Shown here: in pieces, positions 12,600 through 25,137 of the stretch | How the letters are laid out: each line of letters begins with the position of its first letter | How positions within the stretch are numbered: the first letter of the stretch is position 1 | NCBI GenBank assembly: GCA_013396655.1 | Contig: WBMV01008228.1 | Location: forward strand, 62,001 to 126,000 | Length of the DNA: 64,000 nucleotides | Origin: Campylorhamphus procurvoides | Lineage: Eukaryota; Chordata; Aves; Passeriformes; Dendrocolaptidae | Direction: 5' to 3' | Made by a program: the position numbers and the translations under genes | The notes under the pieces: generated by a model | Databases searched by the model: none | Seen by the model: only the letters and a program-made list of their open reading frames with translations | What the model was told of the DNA's origin: nothing

Positions 12600-12766
12600 C
12601 CACTGGGTGTCCCAGGGAGTTGATGCCCCATCCCTGGAAGTGTCCGAGGCTTGGAGCAACCTGGGATAGTGAAAGTGTCCCTGCCCATGGCAAGGGCATG
12701 GAATGAGGTGGTCCTTAATGTCCCTCCCAACCCAACCCATTCCAGGATTTATTGATTCTATAATTA
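12600..12766 (+). mobile_element. CR1 LINE fragment (group A)
   Basis: CCCCATCCCTGGAAGTGTCC, GTGTCCCTGCCCATGGCAAG, and terminal TTATTGATTCTATAAT. Confidence 0.87.
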
Positions 12767-14607
12767 CAAAGGATAGCAAATGCTGTTATTCACCTCAGAC
12801 CTGAACCAACTTGGAGAGTCATATAATTGCATTGTGGAGAGACTGAAAGTTTTCCAGGGCTTCTTGAATTTTCCAAATTGGATTTGTGGTCCACGTTTGC
12901 TCACAGAGGGTGCAACAAGACGCACACGCAAGTTTCATGATTCTATTTCAAAATCCGTTGATGCTTTTACTCCTTAGTGTAAGCTTTTCAGTCCAAATTC
13001 CTACGGGATCCCAGCTTGAGACTAAAACCAGACTTCCAGTCTGCAGCACGTGCTCGCCACTACAGAATGCTAAGGAGGGAGGATAGTAGCCCTGACGTGG
13101 AAATGGCCAAGGTCTCATGGCATTAAGGGATGGTGAGGTGAAGGTTTGGAGTGTTTGAGCTCCCAGTTCCCCTGCTGTGAGCCCCAAGTGCTGCTTGTTG
13201 CCTTCCACTGGGAGGTGCTGGTCCTGCTGGCACCATCTCTCCAGAGCGGCCACCCAGGAGCCCTCCCTGACCTGACCTTCACTGGCCCCTTCTCGTGACA
13301 GGCTGATCCAGACTCTTCATCCCAACCTGTGCTCTGCTTTCTCTTCGTTGTGGGCGTCCTTTCCCACACTTCACTGCCTGTGGAGCAAAATTCCATCGAT
13401 AACTGGTGAGAGGAAACCGTGGATTTCCTGCAGAGCCCCTTGGTGTGATTTTCCCATTGGGGTCTGTTCACTGATAGTGACAGATGAGAGAAAAGGAAAA
13501 GCAGGCTCAGCCCACAGATAAGTCATCCTGCTCTCCAAAATCTTCCACCTGAACATTTTTCCAGCACTTTTCATGGAGAGGAAAAATGTCAGAATCTGAA
13601 AGTCTGTAAAACAGCTGGAAGGGCTCTTCCTTCTTCAGCCGGAGTCCGGCAATCCCGATTTTTAGGTGCAGGACTTTTCAGCTATTCCTTTTGATCCGGC
13701 AGCCAGGAGAGGGAGCTCGGAATCCTGGTCCCAGGCTCCGCTCGCCGAACAGCTCCGAAGACAATGTTGATGATTCTTTTGTTCAACAAATAAAAGAAGT
13801 GGCCCACGAGGGAGCCTTTTTGGCAGCTGCTTTATGAGGGCTTCGGGGAATTGCGGAAAATCGATGTTTGCCAAAGGCGAAATGGACAGTGTTGGTGGAA
13901 GAAAACAAAAGTAACTCTTGGGCTTCTGAAGGATTATTGCTGGCAGAGGACCTGGTCTAAACTGCGGTGTTTTCAGACCCCACAACCATCACTGGGGGCA
14001 CTCGGGATCTGTCGGGACCAGGAGCAGTAGGAAAGCAAGAGGCTGAACTTGGGACATTGGGCATTTGTCACCCAAACCCGGAGGAAAGTCCTCTAGGTAA
14101 AAATTCCAGGTTCCCTACGCAGAGCACTGGGGATTGAAGATCTAACCCACCTCCTGAGGAGCAGTGGAACATTGAGGGGTTTTTGTGTTTCGGTGTTTAA
14201 GCAGGGGGTGCTCACCCAGCTGCAGGTGTCAGAGAGAGAACACTCAAAGAATCAAAATGGAAAGGGAGTCCCAAACGTGCTGAACATCCGTGGAAAGAGA
14301 CTTTAAAAATGGATAACTATTCAGTGCCAGCCTGCCACTGAGGCCAGGAGTTTCACAGGATTTGAAGGTAGACATTTGTAGGGATAAAGAGTCCCATACT
14401 CCTAGCTCGAAACTTTCTGAGTTTGGTGATGTCAGCTTAATAATTTCTGATCACCAGTGCTGTGATTCCTTGATTTATTGGAAGTCTTATTTCTTTATTT
14501 CCTTTGGATGTTTGATATCCTGCGAAGAGCAAACTGTGGACTCGGCTTGGCCAACCTGTTGATGAATTAAAGATATAACCTCAAGGACTTTGGAGATGCT
14601 CCTCAAT
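12767..14607. other. non-coding flank
   Basis: The only notable piece is the block at 13735-13965; 14360-14580 is AT-rich. Confidence 0.5.
13735..13965. promoter_or_regulatory. candidate conserved non-coding block
   Basis: Unique sequence with ACAATGTTGATGATTC, CTTTTGTTCAACAAATAA and AAAATCGATGTTTGCC (homeodomain, SOX and forkhead-like cores). Confidence 0.27.
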
Positions 14608-14785
14608 CACGGAACCACAGAATCGCTCGGGTTGGAAAAGCTCTCCAAGACCATCAAGTCCGTGACCAATCCCCATCTTGTCACCCAGGCCAGAGCACTG
14701 AGTGCCACAGGCAGTCCTTTCTGGAACACCTCTGGGTGACTCCACCACCTCCCTGGAAATGTTCTTCCTGAAGGCCCCATAAACC
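14608..14785 (-). mobile_element. CR1 LINE fragment (group C)
   Basis: CACGGAACCACAGAATCGCT, CATCTTGTCACCCAGGC, GAGCACTGAGTGCCACAGGC and GTTCTTCCTGAAGGCCCC. Confidence 0.85.
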
Positions 14786-15180
14786 CAGAACAGGCCAATT
14801 TCAACACATGCAGGGCAGTTAAGGTCCCCCTTCAGAATTCAATTATTTTCCTATTGCTCTTGTAAACTATCATATTTGTGCATCTTCTCCCTTGTGCTCA
14901 GTGTAACACCTCCAGGGAAGGAAATGCTCCATGTTCAGGAAACTGAGAGGAAAAGGATGTTTCCCTGGCAATGGACTCGTTCATGGACCATCCCTCACCA
15001 GCCATTCCCAGAGCTGCTGTAACCAGACAGCACTGACTGGTCCTTGCCCAAATCCACTGCCCAGTTTGACTTCCAGGTGGAGCTGAGGGATGTACTGCAG
15101 ACACAGAGACTGCAGCTTTCCTCTATTTCTTTCCAGATCCTGTTTGGATAAGGACAGTGCCTGGAAGAAAACCAGCCTTA
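14786..15180. other. non-coding, nothing recognised
   Basis: Short unique spacer between two CR1 fragments. Confidence 0.5.
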
Positions 15181-15428
15181 GAATCATAGCAGAGAATCAG
15201 ACAATCCCAGGATGACTTGAATGAGAAGGGACCTGAAAGCCCATCCAGTCTCACTCCCTGCCATGGGCAGGGACACCTTCCACTAGCTCAGGTTGCTCCA
15301 AGCCCCGTCCAACCTGGCCTTGGACACTTCCAGAGATCCAGGGGCAGCCACAGCTTCTCTGGGCAACCTGTGGCAGAGCCTCCCCACCTTCACAGGGAAG
15401 AATTCCTCCCTGTATTCCTATTCATATC
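15181..15428 (-). mobile_element. CR1 LINE fragment (group A)
   Basis: AGAATCATAGCAGAGAATCA, CTGCCATGGGCAGGGACACC, GGGGCAGCCACAGCTTCTCT; ends near ATTCCTCCCTGTATTCC. Confidence 0.9.
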
Positions 15429-15621
15429 CTGACAGACACCTTTTCCCTTGGGCTAGAGCGAAAAACCCTTCTCTGGGGAGTGCCAGATGGGCTCCGGAGC
15501 CGCCTGAACAACACCTGCCACTGAAACACCCACCTGGCTTATGTGGCTGCTGGCACAGAGCAGGCTGAGACTTGCAGCCCAGCTGCACGTCCTGCAGGGT
15601 GCAATACCCATCCTCAGATCT

Positions 15622-15703
15622 GCATGTTGCCAGTGGTGTCCCTGCCCAGTCTAGGAGGTCTTTAAGGTCCCTTCCAACCCAAACCTGTCTGGGATTTCCA
15701 CCA
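15622..15703 (+). mobile_element. CR1 LINE fragment (group A), short
   Basis: GGTGTCCCTGCCCAGTCTAG and TTTAAGGTCCCTTCCAACCC. It lies about 190 bp right of the preceding copy in opposite orientation, so the two 3' ends do not face each other. Confidence 0.78.
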
Positions 15704-16072
15704 AGGTGGAGGCCTCGGTCATGGAGACACATCCTTGGTCTTGAGAGAGTTCCTGTTTCAGCTGGTGACTGGAAGAGTCTGGGGTGTGTTTTGAAGTGAG
15801 CCAATCCCTTTGTTCCCTGGAAATACTCTGTGTAGGGAGAGAATTTGCCCCATTAACCTTCCCATCAGGCAGAACCAGGATATCAGTCTCCTGGCCTGCT
15901 CCTGGCAAGGCTGGCATTGCTCTATCAATGTCTCCATTTGAAATGGCTCTTCAGCCACTCCCAAGGGCAATTCCAGCTCCTCTTCACTGTGTTTCTCGAC
16001 CCACATGGATCTCACTGGCAGGGAAAATGAGCACTTTCTTTGAGGGTCACCATCACCTGCTGCCCCACCTCA
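15704..16072. other. non-coding, nothing recognised
   Basis: Unique spacer between CR1 fragments. Confidence 0.5.
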
Positions 16073-16245
16073 GAGAATCATACAGCAGTTTGGATTGGAA
16101 GGAACCTTAAAGATCATCAGGTCCAATTGTTCCCCCAGCAGTGCCAAGGCCACTACTCACCCCTGTCCCCAGGTGCCACACCCATGACATGGCTTTGACA
16201 TTCTTCCAGGGATGGGGACTCCAGCCCTGCCCTGGGCACACCTCT
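16073..16245 (-). mobile_element. CR1 LINE fragment (group B)
   Basis: AGAGAATCATACAGCAGTTT, AGATCATCAGGTCCAATTGT, CCAGCAGTGCCAAGGCCACT. Confidence 0.87.
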
Positions 16246-17999
16246 GTCTGCTCGCTGGAAGGAGCCCCTTCCTGCCTTGTTGTCTGTTCAAACAGTAAAT
16301 GTGTTTTATGTTTTCTGGCACTGTTCACACATTGACTTTGAAATTTAATTCCCACAAACATTTGTCCTCAAAATCAAATTGCTTCGACAGTTGAAGAAAG
16401 CAACATAAAAGGAACACAGGCATTTATAATTGAAAGGAAAAGTCCTGGGCTTTGCTGAATCTCCTACCAGAGGTGCCAATTAGAGGCTGCTGGATGCTGG
16501 ATGGAGGCACCTCCACTCCTTCCCAGCTCATTCTGGACAGGAGAGCAGCAGGTATTTGCTGTGCTGGGTCAGGATTAGACCTGCAGCCTCAAAGCAGGAG
16601 TTCCAAGACTCCAACTCCCCTTGTCCTGAAGCCAACCAGGCCCCAGAACTTTTAGAAACTGAAAGGCTGAGTGAAAGCATCAAATACCAAGACAGTTTGC
16701 AGGGATATCAACCAGAGGAAAAAAACTAAAACCCCAGAAAACCCAACTGTACCGATACCATCACTGGGCACAGGCAGCTCCAGATTTTGTAGCTTCCAGA
16801 CAAAGTCAGCAGCAACCGTCAGAATCTGTGTTTCAAGTCCGACCTTCTGCTTTTATCTATATTTTAAACCCCACACAAGGTATACAAGGCGAATGTTGCT
16901 GTTACAGTCAGAAAAGCCTAAATAATGGATGAAGAACAGAGGCTGCAAAGGGGGGCAGGAAGGGGGGTGAGGGAAAAAAGAAAGAGAAAAAGAAAAAAGG
17001 AGGAAGAGAAAAGCTGGAGGAAAAAAAAGAATAAAAAGACAAGAGGCAAAGAAAGTCAGGAGCCCCCCAAAATGAGAAGGGGCTGACACATCTGACATGG
17101 TGGGAGCTGAGGCTGAAAGTGGGAATGTGCTCCCTTCCATCAGTGTGGTAGGAATTGGTTGCTGGAGCAGTTGCCATTTGTCAGTCTCCAACCAAAGTTA
17201 AAATTGAGCAGTTCCTTGGCTGCCATTGCCCATGATCCCAGCTGGTCTTCCAGAGAACACACCAATATTCTTGTAGGAAGGAGCCAGGAGAGGTCTGAAG
17301 CTGGACATGGTAAGAGGAGAACGTGTCCCTGTGCTGGACTCGGAATTGCCAAAATATTGTCAGGGTTGGGTCCTCTTGCACTGGGATGGGGGATGAGGAC
17401 AAGGTTGGAAACAGAGCTGGAGAAATGCCCAGGTCCTCACTCTCTCCCACGCAACGGGCTGAGGATTTTTGCCTTGCTTTCCCCAATTATCCATATTTTC
17501 TTGATGTTCATGAGTCAGTGGGATAAACCAGGACTTCAGACTCTGGACCAGGAACATCTCTATGATAAAGAGAAAGGAAAGAGCTCATTCAACAGGCTTG
17601 GACAAAGCTGGCACATCCACCAGTCTCCTGCTGCACTGGCCACCACTGGGACAGCCTCCATGACCATGTGCAACCTCAGTCCCCAGCTGGGCTCAGGTTT
17701 GGTGGTGAAAACTGTGGCCACAGTGCTATGGACATGCTGAAGACACATCTCTGGGGGTATGTCCCCACCTAGAGATGCAATGAGGACAGGAGGGGGATAG
17801 GATAGCAGGGTGATTTCAGGGGGTGCTTTCACCCCCGAAGTGCCTGAGACCAGCAAATACCATGATTTGAGATACCATGTAGTAAATAAACCCCAAGCTC
17901 CAATCCCCCAGCACTCCCCATCCCAGCTCCCTTCCCCTGGCATCATCCTGCTGAAGATCTCCCTTTCATTCACAGGAAGGTTTTGGAGCTGATGAATCA
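16246..17999. other. non-coding with A/G tract
   Basis: Holds the A/G-rich tract at 16955. A 193-codon plus frame (17159-17740) shows no domain. Confidence 0.5.
16955..17060. repeat. A/G-rich low-complexity tract
   Basis: Dominated by GGAAAA, AGAAAAAG and AGGAGG. The Phe/Ser-rich minus-strand frames here come from it. Confidence 0.85.
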
Positions 18000-18322
18000 G
18001 GGCCATCAGGGGAAATTGCTGCCTCTTCTCTCTGGTGAGCAGTGCCAGGACCCAGGGAACAGCTGGAGCTCTGTCAGGGCAGGGTTGGGTTGGATCTCAG
18101 GAAAAGGTGCTTCCCCCAGAGGGTGGTGGGCACTGACCAGGCTGCCCAGGGCAGTGGGCACAGCCCCAAGGGTGCCAGAGCTCCAGGAGGGTTTGGACAA
18201 CGCTCTGAGGGACAGGGTGGGATTGTTGGGGTGTCTGTGCAGGGCCAGGGGCTGGATTGGATGATCCTTAGGGGTCCCTTCCAGCTCAGAATATTTCCTG
18301 ATTCTCTGATTCTGTGCTACCT
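18000..18322 (+). mobile_element. CR1 LINE fragment (divergent subfamily)
   Basis: TTGGGTTGGATCTCAGGAAA, CAGAGGGTGGTGGGCACTGA, GGATTGGATGATCCTTAGGG, ending in CTGATTCTCTGATTCTGTG. It fits none of groups A-C, so it is a separate CR1 subfamily with the same type of 3' terminus. Confidence 0.87.
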
Positions 18323-19177
18323 AAGAAGGATTTTAAGAAAGGGAGCCATAAATTTGGAAGGTCTCTGTATGGAAACACTTGCTGGATGCTTTGTTATATC
18401 CATGAAAACTTCCCATGGAGGCTGTGCCTGTGCTTTTGCAGCAGGACTGGAAGCACCACAGTGTTAACATCCATTGCCATGATAACCTAGAGAAGAATTC
18501 AGTCCTCTGAAGAGGACACTTTTCACTGAGTTAACCATCTGGAGTGGCTTGCAGGAGGCCATGTCCCTCCCTCCCTCCCTCCCAGCCCTCCCAGAGCTGG
18601 CTCCAGCCCGCAGGAGCTGAGAGCCTTACAAAGCACAATGAAGCCATCAAGGCTTGGCATTGCAGAGGCAAACTGCATTTTGACTCCCTGCAAAGTGCCC
18701 AGTCACTCGTTCCCAACTCCCTCCTGGTTCCTTTTAAGTGGATTCTTGTATTCTCTGTATCTGGGCTCACTTTCCAGGTGCTCGTTGTTTTTAAGGAGGG
18801 AGCTGCCCTGCTGGAGTGGAAGGTGGTGGAACACAACTCCTTGTCTGTCCCATCAGCCCAAATCCTCTCTCCTCCTCACACCAACCTTTGGAAAGATGCC
18901 CAGAGGAAGGATTTTATCAAATCGTCTATCCTGGTGTTCATGGCTTCTAACATCCAAGTGACTGCTTGACTCCAGCCTCATCCAAGAAAAAGTGTGATCT
19001 GTCCCAGCCACCAAACCTGTGTGTGTGACAGAGCTTAGAAAAAGGGAGGCAAGCAGCTTCTCTTCCATCCCTGTTCCTTGCTGGGTGATGTCTCCTCTTT
19101 CCCTGCCCTCCCCAAGCCAGGTCACAGACCTTGGCACCCTCCCAGAGTGGTATCACTGCATCACCCCCTCTACTTTC
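18323..19177. other. non-coding, nothing recognised
   Basis: A CCCT run at about 18567-18583 and a 141-codon frame without recognisable content. Confidence 0.5.
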
Positions 19178-19402
19178 ATAGAATCATGGAATGGTTTGGG
19201 TTGGAAGGGACCTTAAAATCCATCTGGTTCCAATTAGATCTACAAGACACCTCCCACCAGACCAGGTTGCTCCAAGCTCCATCCAACCTGGCCTTGGACA
19301 CTTCCAGGGATCCAGGGGCAGCAACAGCTTCTCTGAGCAACCTGTACCAGGACCTGCCCACCCTCACAGGGAAGGATTACCTTCCAATATCTATTATCTA
19401 AC
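19178..19402 (-). mobile_element. CR1 LINE fragment (group A)
   Basis: CATAGAATCATGGAATGGTT, GGGTTGGAAGGGACCTTA, ACCTGCCCACCCTCACAGGG; little diverged. Directly abuts a group C copy on its right. Confidence 0.92.
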
Positions 19403-19404
19403 CC

Positions 19405-19735
19405 TATCCTGATGCTCACCTTGTCCCCCAGCCCAGAGCACTGAGTGCCATGCCCAGTTGTTCCTTGGACACCTCCAGGGATGGGGGCTCCAAACCCCTT
19501 CCAATGCCTGACCACCCTTTCTATGAAGAAATTCGTCCTGATGTCGAACCTGAACCTCTCCTGGTGCAGCTCAAGATAGTTTCCTTTGTCCTGTCCTTTG
19601 TTCCCTGGGAGCAGAGCCTGAGCCCCACCTGGCTGCATCAGGGAGTTGCAGAGCCAGAAGGTCCCCACTGAGCCTCCATTTCTTCAGGCTGAGCTCCCCC
19701 AGCTCTCTCAGCTGCTCCTCATATGACTTACTAGA
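19405..19735 (-). mobile_element. CR1 LINE fragment (group C) fused to the previous copy
   Basis: Starts internally at CCTTGTCCCCCAGCCCAGAG without its 3' tail, then GAAGAAATTCGTCCTGATGT and GAGTTGCAGAGCCAGAAGGT. The missing tail suggests a deletion or insertion joined the two copies. Confidence 0.9.
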
Positions 19736-21324
19736 AATGGTCTTCTGGGATGCTCCCTCATGAATCCAAAAAAACATCCTCTCTCCTTTTCAATGCCTGG
19801 ACTCCACTCCTCAGAAAATTGTGCCAGACCAAGTCCCTCAGAGGAAGACAGAAGCTCCTGTCTTGCTTTCACACTCTTTTGCAGCATCCCTTTGTGCCAG
19901 CTCACCTCTTTCTGCACAGGGGAGGGGTCATGAGCTGGCCCTGAAAGTTGACATTGCTCCATCACACCAGAGGGCTGAAGGATGCTCCCAGAGCTGAACT
20001 CCAAGCCAGACCCATGGCATCACCTCTGAAATCACAAAACAGGAGTAGAATCAGGAATCAAGATAGGTGGTGGCTTGAGTTCGGTGTGAGAAAAGGAGGA
20101 ATGATTCCCATCTGCTGTGCACCTGAGAGCAGAGGGTGAACTAGCCACTCCATGTCTTCCCAGACTGGGGCTGTCCTAAGGCCTGATCTTGGTGAGGAGC
20201 CACCACAGCAGCCCTTTCTCCTGTTCTTGTGCAGGCACAGAGCAGAGGCACTAAAATTTGCTGCTGGGTGACACGATTCTTTCCAGTGTGATGAAGGAAG
20301 CCCAAGGCTTGGCAAACACCCAGTGGATGGCATTGGGTGGCCAAACTGAGCAGGACCTGGTGTTTCCAGCAGGTGAGATTTGAATGGCAAAGGGCTTGGG
20401 AGTGGAAGGGACTTATTTAGGTTAAAATATTATTCAACAATGCCCAAAGCAATAAAAGCCTTTGATGTCCAGGTACTAGAAGGTTCTCTCCTCCCTCCCA
20501 CTCTGTGTCAGAGCTGTGGAGAGCCCTAATTTGATGTCAAAGTTGATCTTCTCCCAAAATGAGCTACAAGAGCCATCCTCCTCTGTCATAGCCCATGGAC
20601 ATTCAAAGCCACCCACAAAGTATTTACACCTTGCACAGAGACACTCCTGGGCACCACATCATGTCAAGGACCCTCTGGGGGTTGTTCTTCTCATCAGATG
20701 AGTTTGTGGTCAGCTGTGGACAGAAGATGAGGGATGCAGGGAGTTCAGAGCACCTCCCCAAGGACCTCCTCTGAGCCTCACAGAACTGCAGAGATACTGA
20801 ACATGCAGCAGGACCAGGGGTCAAACAGGGGGAAAAACAACATGGAGGGAGTTTGGGGGGCTGAAATAACATTTTGTAGCACATGTTGTTGCCCACTGAA
20901 GGCTTTAGAGAGCTTGGAGACAAGTCTGAATGTGATGCTCTCTGCTAGAGCAAAGAGAGCACTCCGAGGTGTTTGCAGAAGTAATTCCACCAGGGGCTTT
21001 GCTGCTGGTGTCATTTGAGTCCCCACAGGGCTGGCAGGGAGCAGAGGGAGCCCAGTGTGCTGGGGGATCAATGAAAGGTGCACTCACCCAGCCACCCCAA
21101 GAGGACCTCATGGCTTTGGCTCCTTCCCAGGCTGGAATGTCAGGGCTGACCCACGGGCCAGCCTATGGAGCAAAGCACCATTAACAGAGAAACTGAGCTC
21201 CAGGTCCTGCAGGCAGCTCCTTAACCATTTGCTGGGAAGCACTAGACTAGGTGAGAGTAAAACCCTAAAATCCAGGGCACCTGCTCAGGAATGAGGAAAA
21301 GAGTCTGGGAGTGAACTGGCCCTT
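19736..21324. other. non-coding, nothing recognised
   Basis: No repeat or coding signature. Confidence 0.5.
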
Positions 21325-21382
21325 CAACACATGGACTGAATGAGGTCTTTTCCAACCTGAGTGATTCTGTGATTCCATGACC
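21325..21382 (+). mobile_element. CR1 LINE fragment, 3' tip
   Basis: GGTCTTTTCCAACCTGAGTG then ATTCTGTGATTCCATGAC. Confidence 0.7.
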
Positions 21383-21446
21383 TGCACAGGCTGTTTCAGG
21401 GTCTGCAGGCTCAAGGAGACTCTGCAGAACCTGCTTTGAAGTAATC

Positions 21447-21545
21447 AAATCATAGACTGGTTTGGCTTGGGAGGGACCTTAAATCCCATCTCATTCCACC
21501 CCCTGCCATGGGCAGGAACACCTTCTACCAGACCAAGCCTTCTTG
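21447..21545 (-). mobile_element. CR1 LINE fragment (group A)
   Basis: AATCATAGACTGGTTTGGCT, CTGCCATGGGCAGGAACACC, breaking off at CCAGACCAAGCC. With the tip at 21325 it makes a tail-to-tail pair. Confidence 0.88.
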
Positions 21546-24500
21546 AATAGCACTTGACTTAGAATTTGACTGTTGGAAACACGAAGCTGAGCTGTTGAAT
21601 TGATCTCTGAGCTCCCATGGTTTCAATAATCAGAGGCCATGGCAGAGGCCACAGCGCCTGAGCTCTAATTGAACCTTTGCTCTCAGCGAGGCCCGAGGAG
21701 CAACACCCTACAGAGGGAGCTTTCAGGTTTCCTTAATTTAACCAAAATATCCTGCAGCCCACTTAACAGCACATTATGAAGTTTTATCATAAATAATTAA
21801 CACTGAACTACAATTGACATCATGAAGCATGTGCTGGCTCAGTCAGTACCTTACAGCAGCCAGTCGTTCACAGGGGGGATGCGCAGCCAGCACGGAAAAA
21901 TCAGCCACTTCCCTGTCAAAAAAAGGGCTTAATGCAGCTGCTGCTGGTGCAGGGCAGGCAGCTGCTCCACAGCACCCTTCCAGACAAGGAGCCAAGAAAA
22001 CAAGATGTCTAAACTGGAGAGCAGGGTCGATTCGGGTGGCAGAAGGTCAGGAACCTTTGGCCAGGACTTGAGGGTTGGTACATCACAAGGAGAAATTCCT
22101 AATTGTCTCTGAGTCCTCCAGGTTGGTCGATGTGTTGTTTTGATGGGAAAACAGCTCTTGATGGAAGGCAGACTTGCTTTCCTCACCACTCCAGCCACTA
22201 ACAGTTCCTGGCAACTTCTGCACAAAGTTAGGGCTGGAGGTCCCACCCAGCCACGGGGATTCTGCTCCCTCCCTGCTCCCAGGGGCCAGGCTGCTGTGGG
22301 TGCTGCTGCCTGCACTCCTCAGTGACAGGCAGAGGGATTCCCAGAGGCTTCAATGTCAGCACTGTCAGTCCTGCCTGGAATGATTCCCTCGATTTCCAGG
22401 TATCTGAGAACAAAATTTGACCCAGGGCTGCAAGTTTCCCCAGGGAAACCTTCCCACCAAAAGCCGGTCTTATGAGCAGACTGACCGCTTTTCATCCTTC
22501 ACACAGGGCTGGGCTCCTCCACGAGCCACGGGGAGCACAACCCAGCATGGCCAGCAGCCTGCCCACCACCCTAACCCCCCTCCCCGGGCTTGTTCACACC
22601 CCTCGGGGCCATGTCCCTGTCTGCCCACCTGCCTTCACACCCGAGGAGACACAGCACAAGGGTACCAAGCAGAGGGGCTGCTCTCCGTGATGAATTAGTC
22701 ATGGCCAGGGAACTGACCCCGTGTCCTGCCTGGCTGTACCGCGCAGCTGTCGGGGGCTGGGAACAGTTGTGGAGCAGAAGATTCCCATGGTTTTGGCTAC
22801 AGAGCGAATCTAGAGCTGATCCATTCCCCTCTTCCCCCAGCCCTCCCCTCCCCGACCTTAAACTGTGTCTTTTAATAAAGACATCCAGCAGCATGCTTGG
22901 AAAGCTCGCTTAGATCTGAACTAAAGAGCACAGCCAGGGTAAGAAAAAATCCATGCGAGAACCCGGAGGTAGCGAGCGCTCCGAGAGCTGAGGAGAGACA
23001 GGGAGGGAAACAGCCTGGGAGGGAGAAACCCGGGCAAAGGCAATCGGAGCATCTCCGGGAAGAGCCATCAGAAGCCATTAGGCCATGGCTGTGCTGCTTT
23101 CCCGGCTCCCTGCGGGGAGGTTTGGGGCTCTGATGGGAGAGGCTGGATGGAGCCCGGGGCTCCCTCGGTGCCGCTCTGCCCTGGGTTCAGTCGCGGGTTG
23201 TCTGCCCTGTGCTCCTGATGCAGGAGCTGGGGGAGCGGAGAGGGCAAGCCTTTCCAGCACCTGCTCCCTCCACGGGCAGGTCTGAGCTGGAGGGTCCTTG
23301 TGAAGGAGAAAATGGTCCTTCCAGCAGGAGGGAAACCCCCAGGTGTGAGTGTCCCCCATGCCAGGAAGGCTGGAGGGAAACATAAGAGATGTGCTCAAGG
23401 TGGGACATGCTGCCACTATTCCCATGGGATGGGCTGGTCTAGAGCTCTGGTGTTGGAGCAGCTGGGCTGGAGGACATGTGAGAGTGTTTGAGCAACAGGG
23501 TTGCAGCAGCTGTGAGGACAGACTGCATGGACAGACAGTCCTGCTTGGGCAAGAGGGAGGAGAGGACAGCAGGAGAAGTGATGGAGAGGCTGGAGGAGGA
23601 AGATGAAGGGGGAAGGAAAAAAGTCAAAGGGCAGGTGTGAGAGGGACAGACTCACTCCTGGTGTGGCTCAGAGGGAGGAAAACGGCCTTCCAAATTTTAC
23701 ATCAAAAATTAAGTGATTTGGGTGACTACATGAAAACAATATCCCTGCCCTGAACTCCCAGTACCACCAGTGGGACCATGATCCAGCCCCACGTTCATGT
23801 TCTAGTGGCTGAAAAGGGGATGATGAACTTCTCATTGCTTATCTGAGGATCCTTAGTGCTGATCTTCTCGAGGCCCCAAGGATAGGGTGCAAATATTGAT
23901 GAACAGGGAAAATTCTGCACTGAACGTTTACCTCGGAGTTGAGAACAAGTTCAAAGCCTGGATAGATCACAGATCCGTGTGTGGTGGATACTCCCCCATC
24001 CTATTGCAAGGCCAGTAGGAATTTCCTCTTTGAGTTGGGTGCTCTGGTTTATGGAAGAGGCAAACATGGCTCATCCTGCTGTGAGCCTGGGAAGTGCTTT
24101 CCTGAAGCTGGTGAGGGATGAGGCAGCATTTCTGCTGCTGAGCTTGAGCCTGTTTCACCAAAACACGCTCTGCAGAACAGACCCCCCTGTGATTCCCAGG
24201 CAGCAGCTGGGTAGTCACAGAGTGGTGGAGCAGGATTTTATACAAACACACACTTTTTTCCTTGTGTGAACCCAAAACCTTCCTTGCCTGCTATAAATAA
24301 AACATGGTTCTTAGTTGACATTTTCACTTTACTCAGAGAGCTCCGATTTTCCTGTAGCTGCCTGGGAACATTGGTGAGATGCTGCAGATGAAATACAGAT
24401 TTTATCTCTGATCTCTCTATAGCCAGGATCCCAAAGTTTCTGAAATCGCCTGGGAGTTTCCCTATGGGGGAACCGAGGATTCCCCCAAGGATCCAAAGCC

Positions 24501-24889
24501 AAATCCCACAGCACTTCCTTAAAACTTATGACTAAAAATGAGGGGCTGTTGCCTCAGGGCTTCAGGAGGGCTGTTCCTGTAGATTAAGGATGGAGAGATC
24601 AAGACCTTGGGAAAAGTGCAGGATTAAATTTCTGGAAGTATTTCTTTAATGTGGGTGAAAAAGAACCAAATCAAAAGAAAACTAAACAAAAGCCTTGTAG
24701 CTTTATCAGGATCTCTTGTTCCTTACTAACACTGGGATGACCCTGAGAGCAGGGAGCTCTATTTCTGCAGCCAAATGCTAAAGCTGCTCATCCCACAGGC
24801 AGGTACCCCTGACCAGGGCTTGGGACTCAGGAAGGGAGACTGATCCTCTGGAGAAGGGAATAATTCTCATGCCTGCTTCCCTACCCAAG
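21546..24889. other. non-coding flank, GC-rich at 22960-23280
   Basis: Includes the AT-rich block at 21715. GC rises at 22960-23280 without reaching island density. No coding exon recognised. Confidence 0.45.
21715..21838. promoter_or_regulatory. candidate conserved non-coding block
   Basis: TTCCTTAATTTAACC, TTTTATCATAAATAATTAAC and CTACAATTGACATC in an otherwise unremarkable stretch. Confidence 0.3.
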
Positions 24890-25137
24890 GATCACAGAAT
24901 AAGTTAGGTCAGAAAAGCCCTCCAAGACCACCGAGTTCAACCAAGGCCACCACCATCCCATGTCCCCAGGTGCCACATCCACACTGCTTTTAAATCCCTC
25001 CAGGGATGGCAACTCCACCATCCCTGGGCAGCTGTGCCAGGGCTGGACAGCCCCTTCCATGAATGAATTGTCCCTAATATCCAACCTAAACTTTCCCTGG
25101 CATGACCTGAGGCCATTTCCCCCTGTCCTACCCTGCA
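24890..25137 (-). mobile_element. CR1 LINE fragment (group B)
   Basis: AGGATCACAGAATAAGTTAG, GTCCCCAGGTGCCACATCCA, GATGGCAACTCCACCATCCC, CTAATATCCAACCTAAAC. It is the last CR1 copy before the POU4 core. Confidence 0.88.
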
